A stretch of DNA of 64,000 nt from Artocarpus heterophyllus (lineage: Eukaryota; Streptophyta; Magnoliopsida; Rosales; Moraceae), in assembly GCA_025403435.1 (NCBI GenBank), contig CM046332.1, forward strand, positions 11,029,903 through 11,093,902, given 5' to 3'. Below are positions 1-11,597 of the stretch, piece after piece (positions within the stretch are counted from its first letter, which is position 1; every line of letters starts with the position of its first letter). The notes under the pieces are model-generated. The model saw only the letters and a program-made list of their open reading frames with translations, was not told the DNA's origin and searched no databases. The position numbers and the translations under genes are program-made.

Positions 1-883
1 ACATATTTAATATTATTGTGACATAACACATAGTTGAAATTGTTGCAACATCCTTTGCATCGTAAACTTCAAACATAGTTCAAATCTTGGCTTAATAAAC
101 ATTCAAAATATTTTGTAAAATATATATCTTAAAATGCTTTTTCTATAAAACATTTCTTCTAAAACATTTCCTTAAACATTGACTTTCTTAAAACTTTTAA
201 AACATTATCTTAAATAGTGGAAAACTTCTTCTTTGGGCAGCAGAAATAAAATGTAGTGGTATCCCTACCCAATCATTATATCTACCCACCGCAAAACTGA
301 GCACTTCAATTAGTCATACTAGTATCCTATAATACTACCTATAACATGAAGGAACTTGTAATGAGATTTCACTAAGGAAGCTCAAACATAATCTCACAAA
401 ATATTTAAAACATTTATCATGACTCATAAGCTTTAAACCTTTTTTATAAAACTTTCTTCATTAACCTTTTCTTGTAAACATTTAAAAAAAAAAACATGCT
501 TTTCATGAACATTCCTTGCAAACATATCTTAAAGTGTCTTTCATAAACAACTCTCATAAACATATCATGAAAAGGAATACAAGCAATGTAATTATGCATG
601 ATTCCGCTTATGCTCAATTCTGAGCTTCTTATAATCATTTGTAACTTTCTTGACCTTCTTATTATCATTCTTATCTTCTCTTTATCTTGAGGGCATAAGT
701 ATTCGCACCAACATCCTTAATTATGAGATCATGAACATAATGCTTCCCTTGTAGAAGATTTAAGACCATAGAACAATCTTGTATGCCTCACATCAAGGAG
801 GTTGGTACGTTACTACTTATCGTCTTTACTTATATTCTTATTAACTTAAGTGACCACATCAATGCTAAACATACCTTATGCTA
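1..883. other. AT-rich flank, no gene
   Basis: I see no coding region or RNA gene here. The stretch is AT-rich and rich in short A and T runs. It is the left part of the target into which gypsy-1 inserted. Its continuation is 11593-11844 and then 23247 onward, because the two gypsy elements at 884 and 11845 are both flanked by matching 5-bp duplications. It may be an old, decayed LTR, but I cannot assign it. Confidence 0.6.
879..883. repeat. Target site duplication of gypsy-1, left copy (TGCTA)
   Basis: TGCTA directly precedes the left LTR, and the same five bases follow the right LTR at 11593-11597. A 5-bp duplication is normal for a retroviral-type integrase. Confidence 0.9.
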
Positions 884-1240
884 TGAAACGCCCCTTTATT
901 CGGACGTCACAGATATCGTTACATACTTATATTCATACATGCTTAAATAATTAAACACATAGATAATATCAACTCAATCGTACTATAGATTTTAAAAGTA
1001 CTTAAACTTACATTACCAGGATCCATTCATATAAATTTTTTTTTTTTTTTTTTAAAACTTACATTGTTTCGAAAAACATAGTTTAATGTTATTTCATAAC
1101 ATAATTTATTCGTTTATACTTAATTTATTCAAGAACTTATTTAATAATAATTGATAATCAAATAGTAAAATCAAGATTTATTAAAATCTCACATTAAATC
1201 ACTTTGATCAACATATCTTTGAATTCCTCTTATTCCCACA

Positions 1241-1438
1241 GTTCGGCAGGCCGAACTTGGGACTTCGGCAAGCCGAACAACATCGGCAAGCCGGAGCGTC
1301 TTCCACCGGCAGGCCGGCAGAAGCTTTGTAATTCGGACCAAAAATTCATCCAGGTTCGGCAGGCCGAAAAAAAATGGATCGGTCGGCCGATCTTCTGGTC
1401 TTCGGCAGGCCGGACACGGAGTTCGGCAGGCCGTCCGA
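1241..1438. repeat. Cluster of TCGGCAGGCCGA-type motifs, gypsy-1 left LTR
   Basis: About eight exact or near-exact copies of TTCGGCAGGCCGA are separated by unrelated spacers of 10-30 bases. The motif is a quasi-palindrome, with arms TCGG and CCGA around CAGG. In element sense the cluster lies near the 3' end of the LTR and reads TCGGCCTGCCGA. The matching cluster in the right LTR is 9035-9232. The open frames across it are an effect of high GC content, not genes. Confidence 0.85.
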
Positions 1439-1918
1439 GACCAAATCTACTTTGGTAAAAAATTTAAAACGTTCTAACTTTACGTAAAATATAGCGAAAG
1501 TTCATATTCATAAAAAAATGATAAAATAACTTATAAAACCATAATATAAGTGTTCTTAAAAACCCAACATAAAATATGTTCAAAATATATAATTTTATTG
1601 AATCATAAATTCATTTCTTCTTGGCGTGCTTCCGGTTACAATTCATCGTTCATGTTGCTCACACGCCGTTCCATGTCCTCCACCTATTCCAAGACTCTCT
1701 TACCCTTATCTGCAACATGACATATAAAACATGAATAAGCTAATGCTTAGTAAGTACATAAAATTCTCACAATTTAAAACATTTCATAAACATCATCATC
1801 ATCATCATCATCATAAAAGTGCCTTAAGCACAATTTCATGGAAACATATCTTTCATAATATTGACCATTTTAAAATTTATATATCTATATATTTTTTTAT
1901 TATTATTCTTAAGGGCCC

Positions 1919-2037
1919 AAGTGTTGCACCATAAACATCATCATTGGCGCGCCGTCATGAGAGGAGAAGGGTAGCTAATCCCTAACCATACATGACATCA
2001 TAATATATCATTTCATAACATTGGGTGTGCAACACTT
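1919..2037. promoter_or_regulatory. Conserved LTR stem-loop, gypsy-1 left LTR
   Basis: AAGTGTTGCAC at 1919-1929 and its exact reverse complement GTGCAACACTT at 2027-2037 flank a loop of 97 bases that contains the palindrome GGCGCGCC at 1946-1953. The same arms and loop block recur in all other gypsy LTRs here that reach this region. The role is unknown; an RNA structure or protein site in the LTR is an inference. Confidence 0.6.
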
Positions 2038-3462
2038 ATTAGGTGATACATAAATACATAATGTTCATACTTTGAAACATACCATAGTCATCATACATGC
2101 GTAACTTTGAATCATGAAAAACTTTTTATAAGAAATCCTTTAAGAAAAATCATCATGAAAATCCTTGTAAACATATCATTAAATCCTTGTAAAACGTGTC
2201 ATGTTGCAGGTGAGAATGTACTTACTTGATCGATAGCTTACTTAACCTTAATATTACACTTGGTGACGACACCGCGGTCTCGTTGTGCTTGCTTCCTTAA
2301 GTGTCCATGCCATATATCCATTTTAAGGTGCAATAAAAAATCAATACTTATCATAACATATCCATACACTCATCTCATATTTTAAATATTATTTTTATTA
2401 TCATAAAATCTTTTAAACATACATAACATTTTATGATCAAACAATCCAAAAAAAAATAACGTTTATTAAAACATTCCATAATCATAAAATACATTCATCT
2501 TACATACTCATACATAAGCATAATTAACAACTTTTCACGAAAACATCATTCTTTACCTATAGAATAATCATTACATTTTTCATACCTTCAAAATTAAACA
2601 GTATCATTTTACTGTGAGGGGTAGAAGACAGAAATATTCATTTTTCATAAAACATTAAAATGACATAAAACGTGAGGAGACATCACACATAACAAAATAC
2701 AATACCTAAAGAAGACATTGTAGACAAAATTTGAAGAGGAGAACATCTTTTTACATTTACCAAAAAAAACTGAATTCATACCTTGAAGTTTCTTCTCGAA
2801 ATTCTTGAATTCGATCAACGAAACAAGACTTCTCTCTCTTTTTTTTTTTAATCAGAAAATTTTCGTGGAAGAGAAAAAGAAATTTTGTGAGGAAGGGAAG
2901 AGGAAGAGAAGTGAAAGAATGTCTCAGAAATTTTTGAGAAGCAAAACGTGTGAAGGAGAGAAAATAATGAAAAAGGAAACGTTAAAATTTTAACGCAATA
3001 AAAGCCATTGATGGGAATTCAATTCCCTTCATTAAGTCAGAAAAATTCTGACTGTAGGGGGCGTGACTTGGGGCGTGAGAGGAGGAAGAGAAATAATGAA
3101 GGAACGTCTCAGAATCGAGACAAATTATTTGAGGAAAGAGCGTAATAAAAATTTTTAACGTAATGTGTATAATAAAGAGTCATTACTCTTCATTAAGTCA
3201 GAAATATTCTGACTATGAAGAAGGTGATTGGCGTGGGAAAAGGAGAAGAATAGAAAAGGAAGGTCAAACATCATCAATCTTACCTTAACTTACCTTCTAA
3301 AAATAGGAAACCTCTTAATATAATACAAATCTAATCCTTTAATTTCCTTAACTGATAAAAACATTCCATTATTATGCCAATTAATCACATTAATTCACCC
3401 AATTAACGTAATTAACTCAGTCATAACTCTGGAGAGATTTCTGCTGACTGTTGTCAACTTTG

Positions 3463-3542
3463 TTCGGCCTGCCGATTTTCCCTCTTCGGCCTGCCGATTT
3501 TCCCTCTTCGGCCTGCCGATTTTCCTTCTTCGGCCTGCCGAT
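3463..3542. repeat. 22-bp tandem array of the TCGGCCTGCCGA motif
   Basis: Four copies of TTCGGCCTGCCGAT start at 3463, 3485, 3507 and 3529, exactly 22 bp apart, with a spacer of type TTTCCCTC. The right LTR has the same array at 11259-11338. In element sense it lies in the 5' third of the LTR, probably U3. Gypsy-2 and gypsy-3 have irregularly spaced motifs at this place, so the regular array is a gypsy-1 feature. Confidence 0.9.
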
Positions 3543-3796
3543 CTGTCATTAAATGCCATAACATAAAACATTCACACATCATTGCATCATAAATTAAATA
3601 ATCATATATTTATAATTTCTCATGAACACTAGAGCACAACGATTCCATGCGGTCGTCACCTGTCACAAATCTTGACATAAAAAGTTAGTAACATGCACAT
3701 CACATATCATATCATATAACGTTATTTATTAAATACATTCCTTAATAGCGTTACTAACTTAACGTGGTCCGTTACATAAAATAGGCGGGTGTTACA

Positions 3797-3810
3797 ATTC
3801 TCCTCACCTT
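3797..3810 (-). promoter_or_regulatory. Polypurine tract of gypsy-1
   Basis: In element sense the sequence AAGGTGAGGAGAAT directly precedes the 3' LTR. It is purine-rich and sits where plus-strand DNA priming starts in LTR elements. Gypsy-2 (20337-20350) and gypsy-3 (47903-47916) have matching tracts. Confidence 0.8.
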
Positions 3811-3832
3811 ATAAAAGTTTCGTCCTCGAAAC

Positions 3833-4753
3833 TTAGAACAAATGTGGATACAAAACTTTCATGTCATCTTCACGTTCCCATGTAGCTTCTTCAACTTGCT
3901 GATTTCGCCATAACACCTTGACCAATGGAATTTCTTTATTCCTCAAAGTCCTAGTTTTTCGATCGAGTATCTTCATTGGCTTTTCTTCGTAACTTAGGTC
4001 TTCTCGTATCTCGATCACTTGTGGCTCAATCACATGCGTAGGGTCCGGAACATACTTCTTTAGCATGGAGACATGAAATACATTGTGTATTGCGGACATT
4101 TCAGATGGCAACTTCAGCTGATAAGCTACTTTGCCTATTTGTTTAACAATTTCATAAGGACCGATGAATCTTGGGCTTAACTTGCTTTTCTTCCCAAACC
4201 TCATAACCCCTTTCATTGGTGCAACTTTTAAGAACACATATTCGCCTACAGCGAACTCTAAAGGTCTTCTTCTTTTATCAGCATAACTCTTTTGACGGCT
4301 TTGAGTAGTCTCTATTCTTCTTCTTATCAACTTTATCATCTCAGAAGTTTCATTTACAAAGTCGGTTCTTTCAGCATCAACACTTTCCATCAACTTCTTT
4401 TCACCAGCTTCGTGCCAACATATAGGTGACCTGCATTTCCGTCCATACAATGCTTCATATGGTGCCATTCCAATTGTCGCCTGAAAGCTGTTGTTGTAAG
4501 CAAACTCTGCTAATGGTAACATTTTACACCAGCTGGTCTTAAAATCGAGAGAACATGCCCGTAGCATATCTTCTAAAATCAAGTTCGTCCTCTCTGTTTG
4601 GGCCGTCAGTCTGAGGATGAAAAGCTGTACTGAAATGAAGCCTGGTTCCCATTGCATTCTGGACACTTTTCCAAAATTTAGATGTGAACCTACCATCACG
4701 ATCTGAGATAATTGACTTGGGAATCCCATGTAGTCGTACAATCTCCTTAACAT
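3833..4753 (-). CDS. Gypsy-1 integrase C-terminal part with chromodomain
   Basis: This frame holds the end of the polyprotein after the one-base shift at 4600-4602. Its first 51 residues are out-of-frame sequence; real homology starts at about residue 52 with the catalytic glutamate of the integrase DDE triad (E54, in ERTN). A GPY/F-type motif (GPYEIV) follows at about 198-203. A chromodomain-like segment fills about 250-306 and ends in PHLF. In chromoviruses the chromodomain guides integration to marked chromatin. The frame overlaps the main gag-pol frame and the stop codon lies 36 bp from the LTR. Confidence 0.85.
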   Translation of the reverse strand: MLRRLYDYMGFPSQLSQIVMVGSHLNFGKVSRMQWEPGFISVQLFILRLTAQTERTNLILEDMLRACSLDFKTSWCKMLPLAEFAYNNSFQATIGMAPYEALYGRKCRSPICWHEAGEKKLMESVDAERTDFVNETSEMIKLIRRRIETTQSRQKSYADKRRRPLEFAVGEYVFLKVAPMKGVMRFGKKSKLSPRFIGPYEIVKQIGKVAYQLKLPSEMSAIHNVFHVSMLKKYVPDPTHVIEPQVIEIREDLSYEEKPMKILDRKTRTLRNKEIPLVKVLWRNQQVEEATWEREDDMKVLYPHLF

Positions 4754-7700
4754 AGAGTTCCGCTAATCGTTCCATGGAATAAGTGATCTTGATAGGAATG
4801 AAATGCGCCGTCTTCGTCAGCCGATCCACAATTACCCAAATTGCATCATAGCCGTTCGTAGTTCTGGGTAAGCCGGTAATGAAATCCATTGCTATTTCCT
4901 CCCACTTCCATTCCGGTATTTGAATAGACTGTAGTTCACCACCAGGTTTCTGGTGTTCAGCTTTTACTTGCTGACATGTCATACATTTCTTCACATACTT
5001 TGCAACATCACGTTTCATTCCAAACCACCAAAAATTACCCTTTAGATCATTATACATCTTCGTTGCACCTGGATGAATAGAGTAAGGAGTGTCATGAATT
5101 TCTGCCAAGATCCTCTCCCTTAAATTATCAACATTGGGAACACATAAACGATCCTTAAGGTACAGAGTTTCATCATCAGCAGTACGAAACTCTTGACATT
5201 TTCCCTCTTTTATTTCATGCTTAATCCTTACAAGGCTCACGTCGTCATCTTGCTTACTCCGAATTTCATCATACATTGTCGGAGCAAGAGAGAGTGCTGA
5301 TAGTTGACCTGCTATAAGTTCTAAACCGAAGTCTAAAATTTCCTTCCTTAAAGGTGGAGACATTGCTTGCATAGACATCAATGTGGCAACTGACTTCCTA
5401 CTTAAAGCATCAGCTACTCGGTTTGCTTTACCAGGATGATAAAGGATTTCACAGTCATAATCCTTCACCAACTCTAGCCATCTTCGTTGTCTCATGTTCA
5501 GGTCTTTTTGTGTGAAGAAATACTTCAGACTTTGATGATCAGTGAATATCTTGCATTGGACCCCATATAAATAGTGTCTCCATATCTTTAATGCAAAGAC
5601 GACTGCTGCTAACTCTAGGTCATGAGTAGGATAGTTCTTTTCATAATCCTTTAGTTGCCTTGAAGCATAAGCAATCACCTTTTCATTTTGCATCAATACA
5701 GCTCCTAGGCCCATCTTGGATGCATCACTATAGATTACGAACCCATCATTTCCCTCAGGAATTGCCAACACTGGAGCCGTCGTTAATCTTTTCTTCAACT
5801 CTTGAAAACTCTTTTCACATGCATCCGTCCATTCATACTTCCTTCCTTTGCGAGTTAGGTTCGTGAGTGGAGCTGCTATCTTGGAGAAATCTTCTACAAA
5901 TCTCCGATAGTAACCTGCTAGACCCAAGAAGCTCCTTATTTCACTTGCATTCATCGGTTGCTTCCAATTGAGTACAGCTTCTACTTTAGTAGGGTCTACC
6001 ATTATCCCATCCTTTGAAATGACATGCCCTAGGAATGACACTTTATCAAGCCAAAACTCGCATTTAGAGAACTTAGCATAAAGCTGGTGTCTTCTCAAGG
6101 TCTCCAGCACGATCCTTAAGTGCTCCTCATGCTCTTCCTGACTCTTCGAGTAGACAAGAATATCGTCGATAAATACAACAACAAATTTATCGAGAAAATC
6201 CTTGAATACCCTGTTCATTAGATCCATAAAGGCAGCAGGTGCATTCGTCAAACCGAAAGGCATAACCACAAATTCATGGTGACCATACCTCGACCTGAAC
6301 GCAGTCTTGGGGATATCTCCTTCTTTAATCTTCAACTGGTGATATCCTGATCGTAGATCAATTTTTGAGAACACCGATGCACCCTTGAGCTGATCAAACA
6401 AATCATCTATTCGAGGCAACGGATACTTGTTCTTGATTGTCACCTTGTTCAGTTCTCTGTAGTCGATGCAGAGTCTCATAGTGCCATCCTTCTTTTTCAC
6501 AAATAAGACTGGTGCACCCCACGGTGAGTGACTTGGCCTGATAAATCCTTTGTCAAGCAGCTCCTTTAATTGCGTGTGAAGCTCCTTTAATTCTGCCGGG
6601 GCCATTCTGTAAGGAGCTTTAGAGATTGGTTCGGTGCCTGGAGCGAGCTCAATCTCGAATTCAACTTCTCTTTCTGGCGGTAGACTCTTTAGATCATCAG
6701 GAAACACATCTTCATATTTATGAACAACATGCACATCTTTAATTCTTATCTTTCCTTCTTGGCTTTTGTCTACAACATTTGCCAGATAGCCCATACAGCC
6801 ACTTGCTAACAGCTTCCTTGCTTTCATTGCCGATAAAAACATGTGGGGTTTCTTCCTGGTCTCGCCAACATAAACAAATTTCTGATTACCTTCAGGATGG
6901 AAGATCACCTTTCGTTTCCGGCATTCGATCGCGGCATTATACTTGCTTAGGAAATCCATCCCAAGAATCATGTCATAGTCATGCATATCGATCACAATGA
7001 GGTCGACAAAAAGTTCCCTATCAGAAATCCATAGGGGTACTGCACGCAAACAATGCGTGGATAATATCACTTCCCCGGAGGGTAGTGTCGTAGTGAATCC
7101 CTGTCTCATTGGCTCTAAACGAACCCCTAACTTCCTAGCATGTGACATAGACACAAAAGAATGCGTGGCACCCGTATCAAAAAGAACATAAACATCATTA
7201 CATAAGCTTGTTATCTGACCTGTGACCACGTTGGAGGTTTCTGCAGCCACTTGTTCCTTTGTCATGGTATAGATTCGGGCATTCGTTGGTGGGGCTTCAA
7301 GTCTCCCTTGGCTGATTAGTGGCCCATCAAGGGAGGCTTGCATCTGATGCAGCTGGGCCTGAGGAGTAGGTCTCTGTGGGGCATTGGCATTTATCAATTT
7401 GGGGCAATTCTTTACGAAATGATCTTCACGCCCACATATGAAACATTGGTTTGTTCCCAGTCGACATTCCCCCGGATGCTTCTTTCCACATTTGGCACAT
7501 GGTTGGAATCGCCTGTCATTGTTGTTGCGCTGACCGTCATTGTGCCTTTTGTTGTCTTGGCCCTGCTGTTGTTGAGGATTGCCCTTCCTCTTATTGTTTC
7601 TCCAGTTTTGACTGTTGTTGTTGCTGTTGTTGTTGTTCCTGTGGGAAGGACGGTTCTGGCTATTAGCATTGTTGGCTTGCTGGTTGGGCTGAGGCTGATT

Positions 7701-8465
7701 CCTTCTTAACTTTGACAAATGGAACTCAGCACGTTGGGCCCTCATAACAACCTGCTCTTGGGTCCTTGGCGGACTTGCCCCATCAACAATTGCAGCAATG
7801 TCTGGTCTAAGGGCTCTTATCAACCTTCTGACCCTTTCATCTTCATTCATAACCATCCCTGGACACAGACGAGCAAGTTGATCAAACTTTGTCACCACAT
7901 CAGTGACTGTCATATCCCCCTGACGTAAGCTTTCGAACTCCTCATAATGTTTCCTCGTAACATTCATGTGGAAGAACTTCATGTTGAACTCGTGAACAAA
8001 GTCAGCCCATGACATTTCTTCAACACTTCTGCTCTGTTCGATGCCATCCCACCATATCCTGGCCTCCATAGTAAGGCAGTACGAGGCACAGAGGACCTTT
8101 TCATTATCCGTGAAATCCATGAGTCGTAAGGTAGCCTCAATTGTCTTTAACCATCCTTGAGCGACTAGCGGGTCCTTAGAACCCTCAAAGTCAGCTGGCT
8201 TAACTCTCTTCCATCTGACCAAAAGAGGTTCTTGATAGGCTGCTCTTGGTTCAGCAGCAGGAGCTGGGACTTCATTTACTTGTACTTGTGGCTGCGGAGG
8301 AGGAGGAGGCACATCATTGCCTGGTTGTTCACCATTCTGGCTATTGGCCCTTAATGCAGCTATTTCCCGTCGTTGATCCTCCAACTGCCTTTGTAGTTCA
8401 GCGATCATTGTCATAAGTCTCTCGTTAGACTGGGTGCGGGTCTGCATTCTTCTATAGCCGTCCAT
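4539..8465 (-). CDS. Gypsy-1 gag-pol polyprotein (Gag, protease, RT, RNase H, integrase)
   Basis: 1,308 codons. The start is the first ATG after the primer site and matches the start position in gypsy-2 and gypsy-3. Gag with a coiled N-terminus fills about 1-320. Two zinc knuckles follow: C323-X2-C-X3-H-X3-C (atypical spacing) and C341-X2-C-X4-H-X4-C. The aspartic protease has DTGA at 430-433. Reverse transcriptase spans about 600-810 with the catalytic FIDD at 765-768. RNase H has D914, E951, D976 and D1019. Integrase has H1124, H1131, C1161 and C1164 plus D1194 and D1255. Residues after about 1288 are out of frame because of an extra G at 4600-4602, so the third catalytic acidic residue lies in the overlapping frame 3833-4753. 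All other key residues seem present. Confidence 0.93.
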   Translation of the reverse strand: MDGYRRMQTRTQSNERLMTMIAELQRQLEDQRREIAALRANSQNGEQPGNDVPPPPPQPQVQVNEVPAPAAEPRAAYQEPLLVRWKRVKPADFEGSKDPLVAQGWLKTIEATLRLMDFTDNEKVLCASYCLTMEARIWWDGIEQSRSVEEMSWADFVHEFNMKFFHMNVTRKHYEEFESLRQGDMTVTDVVTKFDQLARLCPGMVMNEDERVRRLIRALRPDIAAIVDGASPPRTQEQVVMRAQRAEFHLSKLRRNQPQPNQQANNANSQNRPSHRNNNNSNNNSQNWRNNKRKGNPQQQQGQDNKRHNDGQRNNNDRRFQPCAKCGKKHPGECRLGTNQCFICGREDHFVKNCPKLINANAPQRPTPQAQLHQMQASLDGPLISQGRLEAPPTNARIYTMTKEQVAAETSNVVTGQITSLCNDVYVLFDTGATHSFVSMSHARKLGVRLEPMRQGFTTTLPSGEVILSTHCLRAVPLWISDRELFVDLIVIDMHDYDMILGMDFLSKYNAAIECRKRKVIFHPEGNQKFVYVGETRKKPHMFLSAMKARKLLASGCMGYLANVVDKSQEGKIRIKDVHVVHKYEDVFPDDLKSLPPEREVEFEIELAPGTEPISKAPYRMAPAELKELHTQLKELLDKGFIRPSHSPWGAPVLFVKKKDGTMRLCIDYRELNKVTIKNKYPLPRIDDLFDQLKGASVFSKIDLRSGYHQLKIKEGDIPKTAFRSRYGHHEFVVMPFGLTNAPAAFMDLMNRVFKDFLDKFVVVFIDDILVYSKSQEEHEEHLRIVLETLRRHQLYAKFSKCEFWLDKVSFLGHVISKDGIMVDPTKVEAVLNWKQPMNASEIRSFLGLAGYYRRFVEDFSKIAAPLTNLTRKGRKYEWTDACEKSFQELKKRLTTAPVLAIPEGNDGFVIYSDASKMGLGAVLMQNEKVIAYASRQLKDYEKNYPTHDLELAAVVFALKIWRHYLYGVQCKIFTDHQSLKYFFTQKDLNMRQRRWLELVKDYDCEILYHPGKANRVADALSRKSVATLMSMQAMSPPLRKEILDFGLELIAGQLSALSLAPTMYDEIRSKQDDDVSLVRIKHEIKEGKCQEFRTADDETLYLKDRLCVPNVDNLRERILAEIHDTPYSIHPGATKMYNDLKGNFWWFGMKRDVAKYVKKCMTCQQVKAEHQKPGGELQSIQIPEWKWEEIAMDFITGLPRTTNGYDAIWVIVDRLTKTAHFIPIKITYSMERLAELYVKEIVRLHGIPKSIISDRDGRFTSKFWKSVQNAMGTRLHFSTAFHPQTDGPNREDELDFRRYATGMFSRF

Positions 8466-8657
8466 CGTAAATTTCCTAAAATAATAAGGACTTAAAATTC
8501 ATCTTCTATTTATGAGACAGGTTTTCATTACTATGTCTTTTAATCATTAAACATTCAAACTTTCATCTTATTATCATACTTGCATCAGTACATCTAACAA
8601 ACTTACTTGGAGGACTTGGATTGACGTGTGGCGATATGAATTGTAATCGAAAGATTT

Positions 8658-8669
8658 TCTCTGATACCA
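8658..8669 (-). promoter_or_regulatory. Primer-binding site of gypsy-1
   Basis: In element sense this reads TGGTATCAGAGA, 11 of 12 matches to TGGTATCAGAGC, the complement of the 3' end of plant initiator Met-tRNA. It lies five bases inside the 5' LTR. Confidence 0.85.
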
Positions 8670-9713
8670 AAGCCTGAAACGCCCCTTTATTCGGACGTCA
8701 CAGATATCGTTACATACTTATATTCATACATGCTTAAATAATTAAACACATAGATAATATCAACTCAATCGTACTATAGATTTTAAAAGTACTTAAACTT
8801 ACATTACCAGGATCCATTCATATAAATTTTTTTTTTTTTTTTTTTTTAAAACTTACATTGTTTCGAAAAACATAGTTTAATGTTATTTCATAACATAATT
8901 TATTCGTTTATACTTAATTTATTCAAGAACTTATTTAATAATAATTGATAATCAAATAGTAAAATCAAGATTTATTAAAATCTCACATTAAATCACTTTG
9001 ATCAACATATCTTTGAATTCCTCTTATTCCCACAGTTCGGCAGGCCGAACTTGGGACTTCGGCAAGCCGAACAACATCGGCAAGCCGGAGCGTCTTCCAC
9101 CGGCAGGCCGGCAGAAGCTTTGTAATTCGGACCAAAAATTCATCCAGGTTCGGCAGGCCGAAAAAAAATGGATCGGTCGGCCGATCTTCTGGTCTTCGGC
9201 AGGCCGGACACGGAGTTCGGCAGGCCGTCCGAGACCAAATCTACTTTGGTAAAAAATTTAAAACGTTCTAACTTTACGTAAAATATAGCGAAAGTTCATA
9301 TTCATAAAAAAATGATAAAATAACTTATAAAACCATAATATAAGTGTTCTTAAAAACCCAACATAAAATATGTTCAAAATATATAATTTTATTGAATCAT
9401 AAATTCATTTCTTCTTGGCGTGCTTCCGGTTACAATTCATCGTTCATGTTGCTCACACGCCGTTCCATGTCCTCCACCTATTCCAAGACTCTCTTACCCT
9501 TATCTGCAACATGACATATAAAACATGAATAAGCTAATGCTTAGTAAGTACATAAAATTCTCACAATTTAAAACATTTCATAAACATCATCATCATCATC
9601 ATCATCATAAAAGTGCCTTAAGCACAATTTCATGGAAACATATCTTTCATAATATTGACCATTTTAAAATTTATATATCTATATATTTTTTTTATTATTA
9701 TTCTTAAGGGCCC

Positions 9714-9832
9714 AAGTGTTGCACCATAAACATCATCATTGGCGCGCCGTCATGAGAGGAGAAGGGTAGCTAATCCCTAACCATACATGACATCATAATA
9801 TATCATTTCATAACATTGGGTGTGCAACACTT
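9714..9832. promoter_or_regulatory. Conserved LTR stem-loop, gypsy-1 right LTR
   Basis: Second copy of the 11-bp inverted repeat (9714-9724 with 9822-9832), loop 97 bases, identical in layout to that at 1919-2037. Confidence 0.6.
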
Positions 9833-11258
9833 ATTAGGTGATACATAAATACATAATGTTCATACTTTGAAACATACCATAGTCATCATACATGCGTAAC
9901 TTTGAATCATGAAAAACTTTTTATAAGAAATCCTTTAAGAAAAATCATCATGAAAATCCTTGTAAACATATCATTAAATCCTTGTAAAACGTGTCATGTT
10001 GCAGGTGAGAATGTACTTACTTGATCGATAGCTTACTTAACCTTAATATTGCACTTGGTGACGACACCGCGGTCTCGTTGTGCTTGCTTCCTTAAGTGTC
10101 CATGCCATATATCCATTTTAAGGTGCAATAAAAAATCAATACTTATCATAAAATATCCATACACTCATCTCATATTTTAAATATTATTTTTATTATCATA
10201 AAATCTTTTAAACATACATAACATTTTATGATCAAACAATCCAAAAAAAAATAACGTTTATTAAAACATTTCATAATCATAAAATACATTCATCTTACAT
10301 ACTCATACATAAGCATAATTAACAACTTTTCACGAAAACATCATTCTTTACCTATAGAATAATCATTACATTTTTCATACCTTCAAAATTAAACAGTATC
10401 ATTTTACTGTGAGGGGTAGAAGACAGAAATATTCATTTTTCATAAAACATTAAAATGACATAAAACGTGAGGAGACATCACACATAACAAAATACAATAC
10501 CTAAAGAAGACATTGTAGACAAAATTTGAAGAGGAGAACATCTTTTTACATTTACCAAAAAAAACTGAATTCATACCTTGAAGTTTCTTCTCGAAATTCT
10601 TGAATTCGATCAACGAAACAAGACTTCTCTCTCTTTTTTTTTTTTAATCAGAAAATTTTCGTGGAAGAGAAAAAGAAATTTTGTGAGGAAGGGAAGAGGA
10701 AGAGAAGTGAAAGAATGTCTCAGAAATTTTTGAGAAGCAAAACGTGTGAAGGAGAGAAAATAAAGAAAAAGGAAACGTTAAAATTTTAACGCAATAAAAA
10801 CCATTGATGAGAATTCAATTCCCTTCATTAAGTCAGAAAAATTCTGACTGTAGGGGGCGTGACTTGGGGCGTGAGAGGAGGAAGAGAAATAATGAAGGAA
10901 CGTCTCAGAATCGAGACAAATTATTTGAGGAAAGAGCGTAATAAAAATTTTTAACGTAATGTGTATAATAAAGAGTCATTACTCTTCATTAAGTCAGAAA
11001 TATTCTGACTATGAAGAAGGTGATTGGCGTGGGAAAAGGAGAAGAATAGAAAAGGAAGGTCAAACATCATCAATCTTACCTTAACTTACCTTCTAAAAAT
11101 AGGAAACCTCTTAATATAATACAAATCTAATCCTTTAATTTCCTTAACTGATAAAAACATTCCATTATTATGCCAATTAATCACATTAATTCACCCAATT
11201 AACGTAATTAACTCAGTCATAACTCTGGAGAGATTTCTGCTGACTGTTGTCAACTTTG

Positions 11259-11338
11259 TTCGGCCTGCCGATTTTCCCTCTTCGGCCTGCCGATTTTCCC
11301 TCTTCGGCCTGCCGATTTTCCTTCTTCGGCCTGCCGAT
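11259..11338. repeat. 22-bp tandem array, gypsy-1 right LTR
   Basis: Four motif copies start at 11259, 11281, 11303 and 11325, the same 22-bp period as at 3463-3542. The array therefore existed before or was copied during this insertion. Confidence 0.9.
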
Positions 11339-11592
11339 CTGTCATTAAATGCCATAACATAAAACATTCACACATCATTGCATCATAAATTAAATAATCA
11401 TATATTTATAATTTCTCATGAACACTAGAGCACAACGATTCCATGCGGTCGTCACCTGTCACAAATCTTGACATAAAAAGTTAGTAACATGCACATCACA
11501 TATCATATCATATAACGTTATTTATTAAATACATTCCTTAATAGCGTTACTAACTTAACGTGGTCCGTTACATAAAATAGGCGGGTGTTACA

Positions 11593-11597
11593 TGCTA
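11593..11597. repeat. Target site duplication of gypsy-1, right copy (TGCTA)
   Basis: Matches 879-883. The 247 bp between here and gypsy-2 (11598-11844) are AT-rich with no gene seen. Confidence 0.9.

Larger units (their letters stand above)
884..3796 (-). repeat. Gypsy-1 left LTR (3' LTR of the element)
   Basis: 2,913 bp. In element sense it begins TGTAACACCCGCC and ends GGGGCGTTTCA. It carries a cluster of GC-rich 12-mers of type TCGGCAGGCCGA at 1241-1438, an exact 22-bp-period array of the reverse-oriented motif at 3463-3542, a (CAT)n run near 1790-1813, an 11-bp inverted repeat at 1919-1929 and 2027-2037, and a poly-T run near 1037-1054. It is almost identical to 8675-11592. Confidence 0.95.
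884..11592 (-). mobile_element. Gypsy-1: full-length Ty3/gypsy (Tekay/Del-type chromovirus)
   Basis: A complete LTR retrotransposon of 10,709 bp read on the minus strand. It has two LTRs of about 2.9 kb (884-3796 and 8675-11592), TG...CA termini in element sense, a primer-binding site matching initiator Met-tRNA (8658-8669), a polypurine tract (3797-3810) and a gag-pol frame. The 5-bp target duplication TGCTA is seen at 879-883 and 11593-11597. Domain order gag, protease, RT, RNase H, integrase, chromodomain is that of chromoviruses, and sequence character plus long LTRs suggest the Tekay/Del lineage. The LTRs differ by about six substitutions and homopolymer lengths on reading by eye, so insertion was recent. 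The only lesion I see in the coding region is a one-base insertion in the integrase. Confidence 0.95.
8675..11592 (-). repeat. Gypsy-1 right LTR (5' LTR of the element)
   Basis: 2,918 bp, nearly identical to 884-3796. Substitutions I noticed by eye lie near 10049, 10151, 10271, 10763, 10799 and 10810; poly-T lengths also differ. Motif clusters are at 9035-9232 and 11259-11338, and the 11-bp inverted repeat is at 9714-9724 and 9822-9832. In element sense an AG-GTAAGT-like donor and a TTGCAG-like acceptor flank the inverted repeat. It ends next to the target duplication TGCTA. Confidence 0.95.

Noticed and set aside
1204..1458. 84-codon open frame, repeated at 8998-9252
   Set aside because: It lies on the GC-rich motif cluster of the LTR, repeats the motif as AGR words, and is in both LTRs. 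No domain; composition effect.
1731..1934. His-rich 67-codon frame
   Set aside because: Translation of a (CAT)n run in the LTR.
3463..3542. CRISPR-like look of regular repeats
   Set aside because: Period is 22 bp with 8-bp near-identical spacers in a plant LTR. Spacers are not unique and there are no cas genes.
4539..4753. Programmed frameshift between gag-pol and the chromodomain frame
   Set aside because: The shift lies inside integrase at a G run, relatives have no shift there, and no slippery site or stimulator is evident.
7338..7709. 123-codon plus-strand frame and similar plus-strand frames inside 4539-8465, 51404-51772 and 62057-62434
   Set aside because: Antisense shadows of the Gag zinc-knuckle and Asn-rich region.
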